From contig OX345639.1 of NCBI GenBank assembly GCA_947044365.1, positions 6,877,718 to 6,941,717 on the forward strand: a stretch of DNA of 64,000 bases, in the 5' to 3' direction. The notes under the pieces were generated by a model, which saw nothing but the letters and a program-made list of their open reading frames with translations, did not search any database and had not been told where the DNA came from. Positions 10,639-21,551 of the stretch are shown piece after piece. Source of the DNA: Petrosia ficiformis. Its lineage: Eukaryota; Porifera; Demospongiae; Haplosclerida; Petrosiidae. The position numbers were made by a program, and so were the translations under genes. The first letter of the stretch is position 1. Each line of letters starts with the position of its first letter.

Positions 10639-13041
10639 TTAATTTGTACTCCAGAGTACACCAATACATAATAGCATTATCAGTATTATTTCAAACTTCA
10701 CCACATTGCCACCATCATCGTGTCCCTCTCCATGGTGACCCCCCTCATCATTAGTATTTCCATCATCTCCCTCGTTGGCATTATTATTTCCATCGTCTTC
10801 CTCGTTATTATTTCCATCGTCTCCCTCGTTATCATTTCCATCGTCTCCCTCGTTATTATTATTTTCATCATTGCCATTTGCTTCCCTGTCTATCTTAAAT
10901 TGATCCACAGTGTAATCAGAGAAGCTACCACAATTTAGCATTTCCATAGGAGGAGGTGTTGCCCTGCTAACCTCTTCAGCAATAACAGCACTCATTCCAT
11001 TCAGCACATGTATCTCTATATGACAGTGTATGAACCAGTAACCTGGATTATTAGCTTTGAAATAGACCACTGCATAGCCACCTGCTGGAATAAGGAGTGT
11101 ATCTTTTAATGGAGCTTTAGGATTGATCTTTCCAGTCTTGTTATATGCATAATCTACACTTTCATTTCTCCAGGTTGGGTTAGTACAATTATATGTTCCA
11201 CTGCAATTAATATCTTTGTTAGTACTTTCTAGCACTCCATCTTCATTGTACTCTCCAAATTGTATGTCCACAACATGAATGTAATGTCCATGAAGATGAA
11301 TTGGATGTGCAAAATTGACTCTCTTTAGTCTCTCGGGTGTATCAGTTTCATCAGGTAGAACGGTTGATAATACCATCTGTATTGAATGACCTTTCTCTGT
11401 ATCTCTGACATGAGGACATATACATTTTTCAGAATTATTAATGTAGTTATTGTCACATGTTTTCGAGTGTTTTAGTTCTTTACATTTTGCATTTTGTATT
11501 TTCGTATGTATTTCGTTACTTTTTTCTGTTGAACCAACTGATAGTGAAAATGGACATGAAGGCAGTAGTTTCATACGACGTGCATTCATAGAATTTGCAT
11601 TATCTTTTGGACCTTCAAAGCCAAAATTGAAGAAAAGTTTATCATCTTCTCCCACTTCTCCATCAGGAAGATTTGTATAGTCAAGGAACATTAATTCGAC
11701 ATTATGAATATGTATACAAGTCAAACTATCTGAAGGATAGTCTTTGAATGGACAATTGAGAACTTTGCAGGGAGATGTATTTGTGCAACTATTACTGACT
11801 GGATCTGATTTTTGTTTTATTGATTCATAATCAGTGGAGTCTGGTTCAGAATTATTGCCTGTATCATAGTGTAGGATGGCTTCAGCAAAATGGGGTTCCA
11901 CTTCTAGAGTATCAGCTCTTATCATAAAATTCTTACGATTTAGATTATCTATTTCTGAACGAGTTTTAGTGTTTAGAAGGAAGTCATAACGTTCTCCAGA
12001 ATGTATAATGATATAATCAACCTCCATTGGTTCAAGAAATGCTCCATCTGTAGCAATAACTATAAGCTTGTGTTCATCTACTGATACACGGTATGCAAAA
12101 ATACTCTGAGCTCCTATCAAACGAAATCGATAAGTATTATCACTTGAAACATTGAAGATACTGAGACGTGTTTCAGTGTATGGAACGTCTTCGTGTCTTC
12201 CTTTACCATTGATTATTCCAGACCAATACACAAAAGGACTAACCTCTGCCCCATCTGGTGAAAATGTATCCATTTTGTCAGGCTTATCTTCATGTTGCCA
12301 ATCCAGAAATGTTAGAGTATGTTGATCTGGCATGTCTTTGAAATTAGCATCATATTCACGGCGTTGAAGCTCATTTCGAAAATCAACAATTTGTGTTTCT
12401 TGTTCCTTAACAATAAGAGCACCAAATAGTCCTTTTGTTCTCTCCTCCCCACTGTGTGAATGATACCAGTGAGTACCTGATGGTGTTGCTTGAAATATAT
12501 AAGTAAAACTACCGCCAGGTGGTATACCACATTGAGTGACATGTTCTACTCCATCCATCCAGTGAGAGTTCTTCTGATGCATACCATGCCAATGGATGGA
12601 GGTATTGCTGTCCAGTTTATTTATTACATTAACAACTATATACCGATCCTCGTAGACAATAAGTGTGGGACCTGGTGCACGTCCATTGACTGCGATAAAT
12701 GACCTCATTGACTTTCCATCAACTGTAAATGGTTGAGTGCAAGCTGTACTCTCCTCTGTTATGGTTTTGCTTATATTATTTGTAGGTAGAAGCTCTCCTG
12801 TAGTACTACTGATATACCATTTTCTGCCATTATTCGTGTCTATCGAGGTTCCATCTCCAGTCACTTCATATCGTGTGAACGTTTCAAGTTTCTGAATAAT
12901 TAGTTCAAACTCACAAGTATCATCATCATCATCATCATTTAGAGGACAGGTACACACTGGAGTAGTATAATCACAAGGTACCTTGTAAGACTCTGCTCCT
13001 GCAATGAGCATCAAAAAGAACAGCATTATTTGCAAACCCAT
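10639..13041 (-). CDS. Laccase-like multicopper oxidase, copy 2
   Basis: Complete 800-residue ORF, longer than typical three-domain laccases (about 500-700) because of its tail. It starts with a signal peptide (about residues 1-18) and a Cys-rich/poly-Asp patch (C23-C43). Copper motifs are HWHGMHQ (150-156), HWYHSHS (190-196), HPIHLHGH (579-586) and HCHIEIHVLNGM (672-683). The last supplies the trinuclear-site histidines, the type-1 Cys and a Met axial ligand. After residue 720 comes a low-complexity Asn/Asp/Glu/Gly repeat, a short His patch (GGHHGEGHDD) and a terminal hydrophobic stretch that could be a GPI-anchor signal or membrane anchor. The ATG follows a TTCACAG acceptor by 3 nt, suggesting a 5' UTR intron. 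Extracellular or cell-surface oxidase; substrate unknown. Confidence 0.94.
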   Translation of the reverse strand: MGLQIMLFFLMLIAGAESYKVPCDYTTPVCTCPLNDDDDDDTCEFELIIQKLETFTRYEVTGDGTSIDTNNGRKWYISSTTGELLPTNNISKTITEESTACTQPFTVDGKSMRSFIAVNGRAPGPTLIVYEDRYIVVNVINKLDSNTSIHWHGMHQKNSHWMDGVEHVTQCGIPPGGSFTYIFQATPSGTHWYHSHSGEERTKGLFGALIVKEQETQIVDFRNELQRREYDANFKDMPDQHTLTFLDWQHEDKPDKMDTFSPDGAEVSPFVYWSGIINGKGRHEDVPYTETRLSIFNVSSDNTYRFRLIGAQSIFAYRVSVDEHKLIVIATDGAFLEPMEVDYIIIHSGERYDFLLNTKTRSEIDNLNRKNFMIRADTLEVEPHFAEAILHYDTGNNSEPDSTDYESIKQKSDPVSNSCTNTSPCKVLNCPFKDYPSDSLTCIHIHNVELMFLDYTNLPDGEVGEDDKLFFNFGFEGPKDNANSMNARRMKLLPSCPFSLSVGSTEKSNEIHTKIQNAKCKELKHSKTCDNNYINNSEKCICPHVRDTEKGHSIQMVLSTVLPDETDTPERLKRVNFAHPIHLHGHYIHVVDIQFGEYNEDGVLESTNKDINCSGTYNCTNPTWRNESVDYAYNKTGKINPKAPLKDTLLIPAGGYAVVYFKANNPGYWFIHCHIEIHVLNGMSAVIAEEVSRATPPPMEMLNCGSFSDYTVDQFKIDREANGNDENNNNEGDDGNDNEGDDGNNNEEDDGNNNANEGDDGNTNDEGGHHGEGHDDGGNVVKFEIILIMLLCIGVLWSTN

Positions 13042-13504
13042 ACCCTGTGAATGAAAAGATTAGATAATAAATAAATTGCATTTCTTATACATACGTTTTG
13101 TATGTAATATTTTATGAATTTTATGGATGACTGCATTCTATAACTGAACTGTACAACTCTAGTGTACAGTTTAGTCCATAGAATGTTTACTAAACCATGC
13201 TATTGGAATAGTAATTTTTCTATAGAAAACTTAATAATTATTGTTATTTTGCACAGGAGTTTCAGAAAAGTGCGTTTAATATTTTAATAATATTAATAAT
13301 ATTTTAATAATGTAATTTGAAGTTTTATAGAATGTAATGTAATCATAAAATGTAATTACATTGTGGTTGATTCAGCACTTGATATGATAGAAGCTCATGA
13401 CTAATATTAGCAAATATGATATATGTACTTCATTATATTCCTTCAACAGATATTAGTATTTGCCAGTTATTCAATAGGGAATACTATTTCTGTATATTTT
13501 TAAA

Positions 13505-13745
13505 GATAATTAATTGCATAGGTGGGGCCAAAACTGATAACGGCAAATGCGTGAAAGAATCCAGTTAAAATGTTTCGACAGGCTAGTGCAACAACGAAGT
13601 GAAAATATCATTAAGATATTAAGAAAATATAATATGAGCTCAACCAGTGCATCAACATCACAATCAGCTGAATGATATACAGGGAACAGTACTAATGTAT
13701 TACTGGTATGACATCAGTTATGATGCTGATAGCAGGCAACTGCAA
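13505..13745. other. ~240-bp insertion relative to the paralogous spacer
   Basis: Copy A reads TTTCTGGATATTTGG then TATAGCTATCCATAGG without interruption (2,052-2,082). Here about 240 bp separate the two. The insert is richer in GC than its surroundings (for example ATGAGCTCAACCAGTGCATC) but shows no terminal repeats, duplication or open frame. Origin unknown. Confidence 0.5.
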
Positions 13746-16700
13746 CAATTTGTTTATTGGGTGTAGCTATCCATAGGATAATCATAGATATTTACAACAG
13801 GGTGTTCGGATACCAAATACCACTATCTGTTGAAACACTACTTCATTATATTAGATTAGATATATACACTAGGAGATCACAAACCTGAATGATCTTGCAC
13901 ATGTTACAATTGAGAATACTTGTTTACAGAATTCAGCTACAAAATGTTTACTTGTTTGTGGAATTTCAGCTAAGAAAATATGTCTTGTGTTGTAGAATTC
14001 TGTCTTCGCTATTTCCTGGAATTGCTGACAAGTGTTGAGAGTTTGCAGCACCCTTTTTGTATATCATGTTGAATTACTAAGGCTTTACATTGACGGTAGC
14101 GCATAGAACCAATCACTATGCCGCCCCATTGTCCAAACCAGTTAGACCACTAGAACTAGAGAGTGGGAGTGAAAAGACGTCTTAATATAATAGATTCCAG
14201 CTCTTTGAACAGTCCAGCCTTATAATAGGTATGAACGTAAATACTAAAATATTATATAAAATAACACCATAATAAACTGTTTGTACATAAAGCCCTACAA
14301 ATTATTCCTAGAAACATGTTTTTTTAATACAGTAATGTTGTGAAATTTCTGAGAATTAGGGGACATGTTACATTAAATAAACCATAGTCCACTTTGTTGT
14401 GGTCCTTAATATTTTCCTAGAATCAAAAGGGATTATATATCTTCTGTACTATGAAAATACATCTTATGTACTTCTCTACCAAGTAGTGCATTGTATCAAT
14501 GTAATGAATCCATATATACACAAACTAAAGTGTATTCACATTCATGATGTCCTTAAAATTAGGTTGTGATGACTTTATATGTAATTTAGTATATAGTTTA
14601 ATGTCATAAGGGTAATACATGTTTATATTGTAACTCAATAATGAAGTAATGGATTAAAATCTGGCATACATAAAAAAAAGCACGGGAAGGATAATTACAT
14701 GAAAATGTTGAAATAAAAAGACTGTTGGTCATTCCAAACTAAAGTTATGAACATTTTTTTGAGGACAAGATGAATGTGAGTGACATTTATCATATAATTA
14801 TCATTCATAATCTTAACTTGAATACTGATAAAGTGATTCCACTTGTTTATAAAACTGGTTAATTTTCTATGTAGACATAAATTTGTGGATTTACTAGAGT
14901 AGAAGGTGTAATTACATTATATACTATTTGATGATTCACACAAATGTGATAATACTAAGAGTTGTTAAATAAGTCATAATAATATCTTCAGCAAAATTAA
15001 TTAACAACTCTATGGACATTATTAATAATACTTATTGTTGATCATGTGACCAGTGGCCAATCAGAGTGCAGATAATGTGTCACATGACTGAACATTAAAT
15101 GACTTATTGCACACTTTTGTGTGCAATAAGTTAGTTATTGCACACTTCGCTCACCTCTACTAACGAAGCTGCTCCAACAACAGTGGTAGTTCACCAGATC
15201 GTCAATAAATCACTTAGAACATACTTGACAGTGCTACATTATATCACGTAATCACGGTAAAGTGTGTTATAACTATTACTTATGAACCACTTATATTATA
15301 TAATACAGTTGAATGTATACTAAAATATTATATAAATAACACCATAATAAACTGTTTGTACATAAAGCCCTACAAATTGTTCCTAGAAACATGTTTTTTA
15401 ATACAGTAATGTTGTGAAATTTCTAAGAATTATGGGATGAACATGTTAGATTAAATAAACCATAGTCCACTTTGTTGTGTTCTTTAACAATTTCCTAGAA
15501 TCGTAAGGGATTATCTACTTTACTATATTGTGACAATACATCTTATGTACTTCTCTACTGAGTAGTGTCAATGTATAATATTTTTTAAAAAATACTAGTT
15601 ATATATTTTAGTAGAGATTATCTACTCTTCTATGATGTGAAAATACATCACATGCACTTCTATATTGAGTAGTGCATGTGTAAATGTAATACATATTTTT
15701 AAATACTAGTTATATATGATGCACTTTACTTTAGTAGACAAAATATATGTACATGTAATGTTAGCTAATGAGTATTTTAACTTCAAAAAAAAACTGGTTA
15801 GTATGTTGGAGTAACTTTGTGGATTTACTAGAGTAGAAAGTGTTTATGTTACTCGTGCAAAAATGTGATAACTCTGCATAATTAGAGATTACAATTGAGA
15901 GTTGTTAAATAAGTCTTATAACATCTTCTTCAGCAATTAATAACCCTCTATGGATTATTACAACATGATATATAATATGTATGAACCTCATATTTATAGT
16001 AGAGTTACGTAATATAATTCACTATTTGTCCAACTCTGTGTATGTTTTGAACTAAAGAATTTATTCCAAATCCGTGCCTACCTCAATCAAGTAGATGTTT
16101 ATTACTACTTCTCCATGTATTATATTATTGTGATTAGAGCAGTATAAAGTGAGAAGATAGTGCTGTTAATAATAGTATTTGTATATAGCTTAGTAAATAG
16201 AATACAGATACAAATATAGCATTCTCAAGACTGCGGGCCCCCGAAGTGTCCTGAACTGGCTGAACCGGCCAATCACCAGAGTGTTAGAGTAAATAGATGT
16301 CTATATATGATAGATTCCAGCTCTTTGAACAGACCAGCCTTATAATACATATCAATGTAATACTAAAATATTATATAAAATAACACCATAATAAACTGTT
16401 TTTACATAAAGCCCTACAAATTATTCCTAGAAATATGTTTTTTAATACAGTAATGTTGTGAAATTTCTGAGAATTAGTGTATAAACATGTTAGATTAAAT
16501 AAATTATAGTCCACTTTGTTGTGTTCCTTAACAATTTCCTAGAATCGAAAGGGATTATCTACTCTACTGTATTGTGAAAATACATCTATGTACTTCTCTA
16601 CTGAGTAGTGCATGTGTCAATGTAATACATATTTATACTAGTTATATATGATGCATTTAACCTTAGTAGACAAAATATATTTACACGTAATGTTAGCTAA

Positions 16701-17318
16701 TGAGTATTTTAACTTCAATACACATAAAGTGATTCTAGTTAAACCTGATTGAAAAACTGGTTAGTATGTTGGAGTAACTTTGTGGATTTACTAGAGTAGA
16801 AAGTGTTTATGTTACTCGTGCAAAAATGTGATAACACTGCATAATTATAGATTACAATTAAGAGTTGTTAAATAAGTCTTATAACATCTTCATCAGCAAT
16901 TATCTATGGACTATTATAACATGATATATAAAATGTATGAACCTCATATTTATAGTAGAGTTAATATAATTCACTATTCGTCCATCTCTGTGTATGTTTT
17001 GAACTAAAGAATTTATTCCAATACCGTGCCTACCTCAAGTATAGATGTTTATTACAACTTCTCCATGTATTATATTATTGTGATTAGAGCAGTATAAAGT
17101 GAGAAGATAGTGCTGTTATATGCATGGATCATTTTCACAATTTATTTGCATTGAGTTTCACAACTTGGAAATATAAGAATGCATTCTGAATCATTTACTA
17201 TATACCTGTAGAGTATATAATATAATAAGATATTTGACTGTGTAACAGTATACTGTGTTACATTTGTTATAAGACTGAACCGTCCTTATATATTCGTACA
17301 TTATAGATTTATTTATAT

Positions 17319-17640
17319 GTAACACCCTATGAGTGCTATATCAGATTTGTAATCAGCGAGCACAAGGGCCATAGGCCCGAGGGCGAGGTGATTATAAATC
17401 TGATATAGCACGAGTAGGCGTGTTATAATCAATATATTTCATGAACGACAAAACCTTTGTTGATGTCTGATGCTTCTCCTACCTTTTTGTCGGCACATTG
17501 GAGAAGGTAAGCGTTGTTTTCTTGTAGTCTGTTTCGACGGCAGGTTTTATATCTGACCACACGGTGCTATATCTGACCACAGGGTGCTATATCTGATATA
17601 TAAACCTGTGGTTTACTTTGATGTTTCGCCATATCGGGAT
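17319..17640. mobile_element. ~320-bp insertion headed by a palindrome
   Basis: It interrupts TTTATTTAT|GTGAGTACATAC of copy A (about 6,026-6,050). The head is a hairpin: GTGCTATATCAGATTTGTAATC pairs with GATTATAAATCTGATATAGCAC, around GGGCCATAGGCCC. The tail repeats GGTGCTATATCTGACCACA in tandem and then ATATCTGATATATAAACC. Similar hairpins with CTCG/CGAG near the apex occur at 4,276 and 55,768. The duplication is short (TATAT or less) and ambiguous. Confidence 0.6.
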
Positions 17641-18627
17641 ATATGTGAGTACATACTGATCAGTGATCATTTATAATTTTGTACAGCTAATTGTAGTGAT
17701 GTATGTAGGTGTGGTATCCAATATCTGGTTACTAATGACTGATCAGTTGTAATTGTACACAACATGCATGTAGGAGTATATATCACAACCCATAGAACAT
17801 ATAATTGTAGACATGTAGAGCTGCCATTGATTGGAATTCAGCTTCAAATCTCTTATGATTTTTGCATTTCTTTCTCCTCCTGGAATTGCAGGTAAAATAG
17901 AATGTTTGCAAAATAGACAGTTTGCAATATAGTTCATATATATCATCTTGAATTACTAAGGCTTTATACATAAGGTAGCATATAACATAATCAAGACTGC
18001 GGCCCGAAGTGTCCTGAACCGGCTGAACCGGCCAATCACCAGAGTGTTGGAGTAAATAGATGTCTATATATGATAGATTCCAGCTCTTTGAAAAGACCAG
18101 CTTTATAATACATATCAATGTAATACTAAAATATTATATAAAATATTATATAAAATATTATATAAAATAACGCCATAATAAACTGTTTGTACATAAAGCC
18201 CTACAAATTATTCCTAGAAACATGTTTTGTAATGTGCAAACTTTTCTGAGAATTAGGGAAACATCCTTTTTTATTCTAGTCCTCAGCATAACCATAAACC
18301 ATATTTTTATCAGTGTTCTGCCCAAACTGGTTGGAACTAATCACCTCTCAGATGAATTAACCACCACTCAGATGACCACTCAGGAAATACATATATAGGC
18401 TACTGAGACAGAATTAAGTATATACAGTACTAGATAAAAAGCACTAAATTTAGAATATAACCACCACTCTAAATAGTCTAGACAGAACACCGGTATTGAT
18501 GAACACTGACTATTATAATTCCACAAATATTGAATGTGTTATTCTTAACTAATACAGTGGAGCAGCTGCTATATCTCAACTTAAACCTGTTTGAAAAGCC
18601 GGTTAACTTTCTTATGTTTACGATTAC

Positions 18628-19097
18628 TAAGGATGTGCGATAATATCGATATAGTGATATTTTCATCACTGAAGTAATTATCGTGATAGCGATATCAGGA
18701 ATCTATATTGCGATATAATTATAATATTCATTATTATTTAATTCAATAATTATTATTGCTTGAAAAATGGGTTCATGCATGCGCAGTTCAGTTTGTACAC
18801 AAATGGCTAGGCTAGCAAGGAAGTTGAAGGATAGCATGATTCATTGGCTCCATTTGTAGGAGCCAAGAGCAAGATCTGGCAGTTATTCAGATTCAAGGTC
18901 GATGCTCTAACTAAACAGCAAAGAGGTAATTTGTCATTTGTGAAGGGGCATTTGCCTTACAGTGACAACATGACTAGTCTCTTTTATCATTTGTGGATTT
19001 GCTACATGGAGGAACACAAAGCTTTAAAGTATCGCGATTATCGTGATAAACTTTATATGATAATTGGAACAGAAAATTTTGATGATACACATCCTTA
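18628..19097 (+). mobile_element. hAT-like element with decayed BED finger; empty site at 7,000
   Basis: The 470-bp element has ends TAAGGATGTGCGAT and, reversed, TAAGGATGTGTATC. It is flanked by ACGATTAC at 18,620-18,627 and 19,098-19,105. The spacer copy at 7,000-7,007 has one ACGATTAC and no element, which proves insertion. An internal ORF (18,844-19,098) reads KSKIWQLFRFKVD and later HLPYSDNMTSLFYHL, the layout of an hAT BED finger (conserved PYS-N-T-L-HL) with the zinc-binding CxxC pair lost. Confidence 0.92.
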
Positions 19098-19448
19098 ACG
19101 ATTACACTATAATTTTACAAATTTTGTGGGTTTATTTGAGTAGAAAATATAATTATATATACATAATATATAATACTACAGTTATACACATACATTATAA
19201 TAATACATAACTTTGTGGTAGTACTGCATAATTAGGGCATTACTGCACTTCACTCCTACATATCGGTTCTTGCTTCATGTAAGCCAACATGAATAATTAG
19301 AGTATATATGGTACTACATTAGCTAGTATATAGGCTTGGCAGGAGTAAGGTTTCTATCATAGTATAGTACCATATATGCTCTAATATTGTGTATGCATAC
19401 ATGAAGCACGAGCCCGATATCTGATTACTCAAATATATGGGTTTTAAA

Positions 19449-19738
19449 TAGGGCTGGGAATCGGCTGAGATTCTGAAATCGATTATCACTAACTTCAAGT
19501 CGATTGATAATCTATTAAAATCAGTGGAAGTAATTAGGCCAATTACGTCAATTAATACAGGAAACTCCTCCCATTTGATGATCAAAAAGGCTTCCTATCA
19601 CTTCCATATTGTACATTACTTGCCGTCACATGCTTGAAAAGTATGTCTTCTGGAATAATTAGCATAATTGATATCACAGACTTATAATTGATATTCAGAA
19701 GAATTTTCAATATCGATTGATTAATCGTCCCAGCCCTA
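19449..19738. mobile_element. hAT-like MITE
   Basis: The 290-bp element has ends TAGGGCTGGGAATCG and, reversed, TAGGGCTGGGACG. The 8-bp duplication GTTTTAAA lies at 19,441-19,448 and 19,739-19,746. Its interior has many ATCGATT half-palindromes and no coding potential. Confidence 0.88.
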
Positions 19739-19740
19739 GT

Positions 19741-21540
19741 TTTAAACTATCAAGAATTTATTTCACATCTGTGCCTACACAAATGGACACACATTCATTA
19801 TGACTGATAGATATATTTACTGAATAATATAATATACAATGTGAAGATAGTGGATTACTGAGCTGTTCAAATATAAAACTAAACCCAAATTATAACTAGC
19901 CCCACCTACTACATATTTAGAGTGGTGGTTGGATTCTGACTTGCATTTAGTGCTGTTTATCCAGTTTATACTTAATACTATCAAAGTACCCTATGTATGT
20001 ATTATCTGAGAGGTGTTTAACTCATCTGAGAGGTGGTTAATTCATTCATCTGAGTGGTGGTTGTTCCTGACCGGTGCCGACCAGTGTGGGCAGAACACTG
20101 ATACTATAATCTATCTAATCAAAATTCATTTCACCCAAATCAGAACTGGCCTTAGTCTTTGGTATAGCCAGGGGTGTGGAAACATTGACTACCGGACATT
20201 TGCTTGATTTATCGGACAATGTCCTGTATGACTGGCTGTTTCCACACCACTGTGTATAGCCATGGTATATAATCTACCTGCAGAGTAATAATCAAGATAT
20301 TTGGCTAGTAAACAATATGCATTATAAATATGGACTGTATTACAACTGATATATATTTGTATGTTGAATCCAAGCAGTTATAATTTACACTACTGTCATG
20401 TTATAACTCCACAAGTTATAATTATAATTGTATGTACAAACCACTAGCTGTATAGATGTGATATCAGATGATGAATGATCAGTTGTAATTTACAGTTCAT
20501 TGCAAGTGATTTTCCATCTAAATAGCCTTAAAGTTGAAGTTTACAGTTCCGAAGGGCTCTAGAAAAAAGCTGTCCAACAGTAATTAAAAGTATATGTATT
20601 TAGCAAAGCCACACCCTTTCAATGTTAGAATGTGAAAATTTACATTTGAACTAAGATTCAAAGGTTACCACCTTCATTTATGCCCTGAAACATGCACACA
20701 TAAATGCACACATACAAACAAACACAGACGCACACACACACACACACACACAACATATATCATATGTAGCTTGTTACATATCTATCTACTGAGATGTTAC
20801 TCATAATATAGTAATTATTGGATCTGGTATAATAGTTAATGTATGAGAATTAGTAGCAGTTTATCCTCTCGGAAGACACCGTTTATTATGTTCACACTTT
20901 CCTCCACTTTACTAAGTCAATTAAAATCTAGTTGGCCAATATAAATTTTTAATTAGCATACTAACCATCCATTATACATTGTTGAGATTACTAACTTATC
21001 TAAGTTGTTTGCTGTTTATATCTGTATTGTAGCATGGTAGCACTAAACATCAGAAGGCTGACAATGCCAGATGTTGCCACTGACCCCATCAAGATGGCAT
21101 TCGACAATTAGTAGTTTAAACACTCGCCTTTTGTTTCCAAGAATCCATAGACCAGGCCAAATCTACTAAAAGGAATATTTCAAGAAACGTTTATGCTTCG
21201 TTTCCATGCTACAAAACAGTTATAGCATACCTCCTCATGCACGCGTGGAATATATTGTCACTGTGATAATGCCACACCTTTGTTGTTCGCTGTTTATCTC
21301 TGTAAAATATATTCCAAAAAAATTATGTATAACTGTATAATAATATTCATTAATTAACTCAACCCTAGGATTATGTCACTTCCTGAGTGTATATAATTAT
21401 TAAATTTAGGACTACAAAAATAATTTTAAAATGTAATTAGGAAAATGTTTAGTTAGCTTAGACACACACTCAAACTACCCATATCTCTTATAAGTATTGA
21501 TAATACGGATTCAATTGTTATAGCACTTGCAGCATAATGC
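19741..21540. repeat. Duplicated 3' spacer of MCO3 (pairs with 29,880-30,960)
   Basis: Shared landmarks in order include ATCAAGAATTTATTTCACAT, AAGATATTTGGCTAGTAAAC, TGTACAAACCACTAGCTGTA, TTCCGAAGGGCTCTAGAAAA and TTAACCCTAGGATTATGTCA. The copy here holds extra DNA: the MITE at 20,169-20,252 and about 300 bp around 20,820-21,250. No gene seen. A CA microsatellite lies at about 20,728-20,752. Confidence 0.8.
20169..20252. mobile_element. 84-bp hAT-type MITE; empty site at 30,074-30,081
   Basis: Ends are CAGGGGTGTGGAAAC and, reversed, CAGTGGTGTGGAAAC, the CAGxGGTGT form typical of hAT ends. Flanks are GGTATAGC and TGTATAGC (7 of 8 identical). The paralogous spacer reads GATATAGCCATGG without the element. 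Confidence 0.88.
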
Positions 21541-21551
21541 AATTGTATAAG

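Larger units (their letters stand above)
13042..18260. repeat. Segmental-duplication spacer, copy B (pairs with 1,634-6,600)
   Basis: No gene is seen. It follows copy A in order. Module starts (AAACTGTTTGTACATAAAGC or one-base variants) are near 14,276, 15,351, 16,396 and 18,181. Promoter-like blocks related to 2,190-2,540 recur at 13,870-14,230 and, more diverged, at 17,800-18,110, with a partial one near 16,230-16,340. Relative to copy A it has two insertions (about 13,505-13,745 and 17,319-17,640) and lacks the 2,790-3,490 region. Confidence 0.8.

Noticed and set aside
10720..10938. Plus-strand hydrophobic ORF of Ile/Val/Ser repeats
   Set aside because: It is the complement of the Asn/Asp repeat tail of MCO2.
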